Assembly: GCA_023231065.1 (NCBI GenBank)
Contig: JALNWE010000014.1
Location: forward strand, 1-55,281
Reading direction: 5' to 3'
Length of the DNA: 55,281 nucleotides
From: Bacteroidales bacterium
GTDB lineage: Bacteria > Bacteroidota > Bacteroidia > Bacteroidales > FEN-979
The notes under the pieces are model-generated. The model saw only the letters and a list, made by a program, of their open reading frames with translations, had not been told where the DNA came from and did not search any database. Both the position numbers and the translations under genes were made by a program. Every line of letters starts with the position of its first letter. The first letter of the stretch is position 1. Shown here piece by piece: positions 51,302 to 55,281 of the stretch.

Positions 51302-54300
51302 ATGAACATTACTGAACTTTCGATCAAAAGGCCTTCATTGATAGTGGTCATTTTTGCAGTCCTCACTTTTTTGGGGGTGGTAAGTTTTTTTTCCCTGAAT
51401 TATGAGCTTCTTCCAAAATATTCCGAACCGGTATTGGTGATCGTGACCAGTTATCCCGGCGCTTCTCCTTCGGAAGTAGAAAATTCGGTGACAAAAAAGA
51501 TTGAAGATGCCATCTCGTCGCTCGAAGAAATCGATAATATCCAGAGCACCTCTTACGAAGGCGCTTCCGTGGTGGTAGTGATTTTCAGGAGCGGCGCCAA
51601 CATGGACCGGGCGCTGGAGAATGCTACCCGGAAAGTTAGCAATATAGAATACCTTTTACCAAAGGATGTGTTGCCACCCTTCATCAATAATTTTTCAATG
51701 GACGATATTCCCATTATGCGGATGGGGATTACCGCGTCCATTCCGCCGACCGAAATTTACGATCTTGTCAAAAACAAGATTAAACCCATGATATCTACCA
51801 TCAGCGGCGTATCGCAGGTTGATCTGGTTGGAGGTGAAGAACGGGAGATCCGCATCAATGTCGATAATGAAAAACTCAAAGCGCACAATCTCTCAATTCT
51901 GCAGGTGACGCAGGCGATCCAGGCCGCGAACATGGAATTCCCCACCGGAAAGATCAAGGACCAAAGCCAGGAGGTGATTATCCGGCTGTCGGGTAAATTC
52001 ACCGGGCTGGAAGACATGAAGAGACTGGTATTAGCCACCGACGCAAATGGCAGTCCTGTAAGGCTGGAGGATGTGGCAGAGGTGCAGGATGACAAAAAGG
52101 AGACCCGTAGCATCAGCCGTATTAACGGTGAAAATTCGGTTGGTTTAATGATCTTCAAACAGCCGGATGGCAATGAAGTGGAAATCTCCAAAAAGGTGAA
52201 GGAATCGATTGTCAGGATTGAAGGGATCTATAAATCGCAGGGACTGAAATTCGAAATTGCAAACAACACTTCTGATTTTACCCTCGATTCGGCGCAGGCT
52301 GTCATGAAAGATCTGTTGCTGGCTATTTGTCTGGTCGCTTTGGTCATGCTGGTATTTCTCCATAGTTTCCGGAACTCCTTTATCGTTCTGATCGCCATTC
52401 CCGCCTCGCTGATCTCCGTATTTACGGCCATGTATTTCTTTAATTTCTCGCTGAATGTCATTTCCATGGTAGCCATGTCGCTTGTCATCGGGATCCTGGT
52501 GGATGATTCCATTGTGGTGCTTGAAAACATTTACCGGCACCTTGAGATGGGAAAAGACCGGCGAAAGGCGGCATTAGACGGGCGGAATGAGATCAACTAC
52601 ACCGCTCTTTCCATTACCCTGGTGGACGTGGTGGTTTTTCTTCCCATTGCCGTGATTACCAGCATGATATCAGGGCTGATAAGGCAATTCGCACTGGTGG
52701 TCGTTTTTGCCACCCTATTGAGTCTGTTTGTCTCTTTCACCGTAACCCCTCTGTTGGCATCCCGGATGGCCAAGCGCGAACACTTCAGGAAAAACAGTCT
52801 CTTCGAAAGGATTAACAGCGGCTTTGAGAGGTTCCTGCGCCGGTTCACTGAAGGATATTCCCGTTTGCTGGTCTGGACTTTACACCATAAAATTATCACG
52901 CTTATCGCGGTTACAGTATTATTTTTTGCATCTATTTCGCTGGTGGTGACCGGATTTATCGGCAGCGAATTCCTTTCCATGGGCGACCGGGGTGAGTTGA
53001 TCATCGCTATGGAATTGCCCAAGGATGCCACCATTGAACAGACCAACCAGGCGACAATTAGAGCTGAACAGTACATCCGCGGCTTGCCGGTCGTAACCAG
53101 CGTCTTTACCTCCGTGGGGAGTTCCACCAGTTTTTTCGGAGGAGGGTCCAATGCTTATAGTTCGGAAATGCACATCAAGATGGTTGCCAAGGAGAAGCGG
53201 AATATCACAGCGGAGCAGTTTGCCATCAACATGAAGAAAGATTTGATGAGGCTATTACCGGGAATTAAAGTACGATCAACGATCGTTTCCCTGATGGGAA
53301 CTTCGGATATGGATCCGATTCAGATCGTACTGACCGGTCCAAACATGGATACCCTGAATACCTATGCACCCCGCGTAATGGCCGAAATGAAAAAGATTCC
53401 GGGGACTTATGAAGTCAGGTTATCGGTAGAGGCAGGCAATCCGGAAGTGGATATCAGGCTCGATAAAGACAGGATGGCCGAGTTGGGGCTTTCCACAGCA
53501 ATGGTAGGCATGACGCTTCAGAATGCTTTCAGTGGGAATACCGATACCAAGTTCAGGGATGGGGACAATGAATATAATATCAATGTCGTTTTTGATCAGA
53601 TTGACCGTAACAGCATCAACGACATTGCCGGGTTGACCTTTATTAATAGCCGCGGACAGTCGATCCAGTTGAACCAGTTTGCCACGATCCGTCCATCCAG
53701 TGGGACCACTATCCTGCAAAGGTATAACCGGGTGCCTTCGGTGACCGTAAATTCACAGGTCATCGGAAGGCCGGTTGGTTCGGTAGGGGAGGATGTACTA
53801 AAACGGGTAAAAGCCATGGCCCTCCCGCCGGAAATGACCATCATTCCCGAAGGCGACATGAAATATCAAACCGAAGCTTTTGGAAGCCTGGGCATCGCTT
53901 TCCTTGCATCAATCCTGTTTGTTTACCTGATCCTGGTTGCCTTGTACGACTCTTATATCTATCCATTTGTAGTTTTGTTTTCCATTCCGCTTGCCATTAT
54001 AGGGGCGCTCCTTGCCCTGGGACTTACCATGCAGTCACTGACCATCTTTTCTCTCCTTGGAATGATCATGCTGGTGGGGCTGGTGGGGAAGAATGCTATT
54101 TTGCTGGTTGACTTCACCAACCAGATGAAGAGGGAAGGTCACAATACCGGTGAAGCGCTGGTATTAGCCGGAAAAGTAAGAATGCGTCCCATCCTCATGA
54201 CCACTTTTTCCATGATCTTCGGGATGTTGCCCATTGCATTGGCTTCCGGTGGGGGCAGTGAATGGAAAAACGGTATGGCCTGGGCCCTGATCGGCGGATT

Positions 54301-54397
54301 GACCAGTTCCATGTTCCTGACCCTGCTGGTGGTACCCGTGGTTTATCTGATATTTGATAAAATCAAGGCGCGCCTCACCAAAAAACACAACGGATGA
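51302..54397 (+). CDS. RND-type efflux transporter (AcrB/MexB-like)
   Basis: This 1031-residue protein has the 12-helix RND plan with two large periplasmic loops. The proton-relay residues are intact: Asp401/Asp402 in TM4 ('IGILVDDSIVVLEN') and Lys930 in TM10 ('GLVGKNAILLVDF'). The N-terminal 'NITELSIKRPSLIVVIFAVL' is typical. It should pump hydrophobic compounds or drugs from the periplasm through the TolC-like channel. I see no adjacent TetR-type regulator, so control is not obvious. Confidence 0.96.
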   Translation: MNITELSIKRPSLIVVIFAVLTFLGVVSFFSLNYELLPKYSEPVLVIVTSYPGASPSEVENSVTKKIEDAISSLEEIDNIQSTSYEGASVVVVIFRSGANMDRALENATRKVSNIEYLLPKDVLPPFINNFSMDDIPIMRMGITASIPPTEIYDLVKNKIKPMISTISGVSQVDLVGGEEREIRINVDNEKLKAHNLSILQVTQAIQAANMEFPTGKIKDQSQEVIIRLSGKFTGLEDMKRLVLATDANGSPVRLEDVAEVQDDKKETRSISRINGENSVGLMIFKQPDGNEVEISKKVKESIVRIEGIYKSQGLKFEIANNTSDFTLDSAQAVMKDLLLAICLVALVMLVFLHSFRNSFIVLIAIPASLISVFTAMYFFNFSLNVISMVAMSLVIGILVDDSIVVLENIYRHLEMGKDRRKAALDGRNEINYTALSITLVDVVVFLPIAVITSMISGLIRQFALVVVFATLLSLFVSFTVTPLLASRMAKREHFRKNSLFERINSGFERFLRRFTEGYSRLLVWTLHHKIITLIAVTVLFFASISLVVTGFIGSEFLSMGDRGELIIAMELPKDATIEQTNQATIRAEQYIRGLPVVTSVFTSVGSSTSFFGGGSNAYSSEMHIKMVAKEKRNITAEQFAINMKKDLMRLLPGIKVRSTIVSLMGTSDMDPIQIVLTGPNMDTLNTYAPRVMAEMKKIPGTYEVRLSVEAGNPEVDIRLDKDRMAELGLSTAMVGMTLQNAFSGNTDTKFRDGDNEYNINVVFDQIDRNSINDIAGLTFINSRGQSIQLNQFATIRPSSGTTILQRYNRVPSVTVNSQVIGRPVGSVGEDVLKRVKAMALPPEMTIIPEGDMKYQTEAFGSLGIAFLASILFVYLILVALYDSYIYPFVVLFSIPLAIIGALLALGLTMQSLTIFSLLGMIMLVGLVGKNAILLVDFTNQMKREGHNTGEALVLAGKVRMRPILMTTFSMIFGMLPIALASGGGSEWKNGMAWALIGGLTSSMFLTLLVVPVVYLIFDKIKARLTKKHNG

Positions 54398-54414
54398 CAG
54401 ATGCTGAACGCTTT

Positions 54415-55227
54415 TTACAGTTTCACCTTTACCCCGATATTCAGTCCGAGGCTGTTGAATGGATAACTGTTTTTCAGTTCCTGGGCGGGTTCGTTTTCAT
54501 CATAAACATAATCTGACAGGTCTTTAACAAACTTTACCTCTTTGTTAATGGTCTTCCAATCGGGTAATTGATCTACCCCGTTTATTTCATATTTTGTGAA
54601 TTTACCTTTGGTCGGGGCATAGCTGAGGGCATCATAAATGATCTCTGCATAAAGGGCTATCTTTTTGCTCAGGTTGAAATCGGCCCCTAAGGCAGCAGAT
54701 CCGCCAACGGCCACCCCTCCGTTATATTTCAGGGTTGCCAGGATATGTTCTGAAATGCCATCTTCAGTATAAGACTCATCAATTTTGGTCTGGATGGTAT
54801 TCATAACGCCTATGATCACGCCAAGGCGGGCGTATGGCCTGACTTTTCCGGAACCCAGCTCCGGGGAAATGACCAACGCGGGAACGATCTCTAACATGCT
54901 CCCGGCGATTTTCAGGGTACCGATGTCATTGCCTGATGATTTATTGTAGGAAGATGGAACAAGGTCTATTTTGGTGTTGAAACCCATCCGGTAGCCGGCT
55001 CCCAGTTCGATGGCCATGAATTTATTCACAAAATAACCGCCCCGGACCATGACATCACATCCCTTGCCTAAGGCAACGGGGTGGGCCTTGTCGCCATTGG
55101 TTGAAAAATCATAACTTGCAGCCGTGCCGAAACCAGCCCCAAGGCCTAATGAAATATATCCTTTTTCCTGAGCATATCCTGCCCCGATAAGGACAAACGA
55201 TAATAGAAATAGAATTTGTTTTTTCAT
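54415..55227 (-). CDS. Outer-membrane beta-barrel protein
   Basis: This 270-residue protein starts at ATG 55227 with signal peptide 'MKKQILFLLSFVLIGAGYAQ'. It continues with 'YISLGLGAGFGTAASYDF' and strand runs ('MVRGGYFVNKFMAIELGAGYRMGF', 'LGLNIGVKVKL' at the end). A TTG at 55245 gives a longer but weaker start. It is convergent with the RND gene (17 bases between stops). It is likely a porin-family protein of unknown function. Confidence 0.85.
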   Translation of the reverse strand: MKKQILFLLSFVLIGAGYAQEKGYISLGLGAGFGTAASYDFSTNGDKAHPVALGKGCDVMVRGGYFVNKFMAIELGAGYRMGFNTKIDLVPSSYNKSSGNDIGTLKIAGSMLEIVPALVISPELGSGKVRPYARLGVIIGVMNTIQTKIDESYTEDGISEHILATLKYNGGVAVGGSAALGADFNLSKKIALYAEIIYDALSYAPTKGKFTKYEINGVDQLPDWKTINKEVKFVKDLSDYVYDENEPAQELKNSYPFNSLGLNIGVKVKL

Positions 55228-55281
55228 AGATTTTGTTTTTTGCAAATGAACGAAATTTTAGGTTATTATAGTGCATATTTA

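Noticed and set aside
1..55281. CRISPR array, prophage, insertion sequence or integrase
   Set aside because: No regularly spaced direct repeats, transposase, integrase or phage structural motifs were seen on either strand.

Overview
The window looks like a chromosomal segment of a free-living Bacteroidota bacterium, probably of Bacteroidales type. The evidence is several Bacteroidota-type -7 boxes (TAnnTTTG), a secreted protein ending in a type IX secretion sorting domain, many small outer-membrane beta-barrel proteins with 'AQ'-type signal-peptide ends, an adenosylcobalamin-dependent ribonucleotide reductase and long beta-helix surface proteins. I see no phage, insertion sequence, integrase or CRISPR array. 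About 47 protein genes and three tRNA genes (Ser-GGA, Arg-CCG, Ala-CGC) are supported, most of them complete.

Layout. 1-2736: the first 912 residues of a large secreted beta-helix protein that runs off the left edge on the minus strand. 3106-6386: an orphan five-PAS histidine kinase and an exported isochorismatase-like hydrolase. 6726-10526 (minus): tRNA-Ser, asparaginase, TatD, a family-9 glycosyltransferase and a metallo-beta-lactamase-fold hydrolase. 10643-17354 (plus): a 1121-residue propeller/barrel protein, a YhbP-like protein and class II ribonucleotide reductase. 17358-18551 (minus): a radical SAM enzyme followed by a small protein made of four exact 25-residue repeats. 18648-24712: polyprenyl synthase with no ATG at the expected start, a PhoR/PhoB-like two-component pair, an outer-membrane barrel, UbiX, QueG and RuvB. 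24798-28012: a USP-SPOR-USP operon converging on fructose-bisphosphate aldolase.

28116-35988: tRNA-Arg, a two-gene BtrH-like cassette, then an AT-rich run of cell-envelope genes (barrels, a lipoprotein hydrolase, a T9SS cargo protein). 36196-41133: a 1645-residue protein containing two complete UvrA2-like units, hence four ABC ATPase domains, with a dispersed palindromic repeat sitting in frame in its central linker. 41148-45233: DedA, small membrane proteins, an ECF sigma factor with a perfect 9+2+9 palindrome at its promoter, a possible anti-sigma protein and an orphan MacB/LolD-type ATPase. 45326-48499: alkaline phosphatase and UshA-like 5'-nucleotidase, the latter overlapped by a small beta-grasp-like gene; together they suggest periplasmic phosphate or nucleotide scavenging. 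48811-54397: a TolC / membrane-fusion / RND efflux operon whose leader carries another copy of the palindromic repeat. 54415-55227: a last outer-membrane barrel.

The points most worth a second look are the four-ATPase UvrA2 fusion with its natural catalytic Glu-to-Gln change, the three copies of the palindromic repeat, the 25-residue-repeat protein beside the radical SAM enzyme, the BtrH-like cassette, and the beta-grasp/5'-nucleotidase pair. All functions are inferred from sequence features and remembered family signatures; no database search was run.
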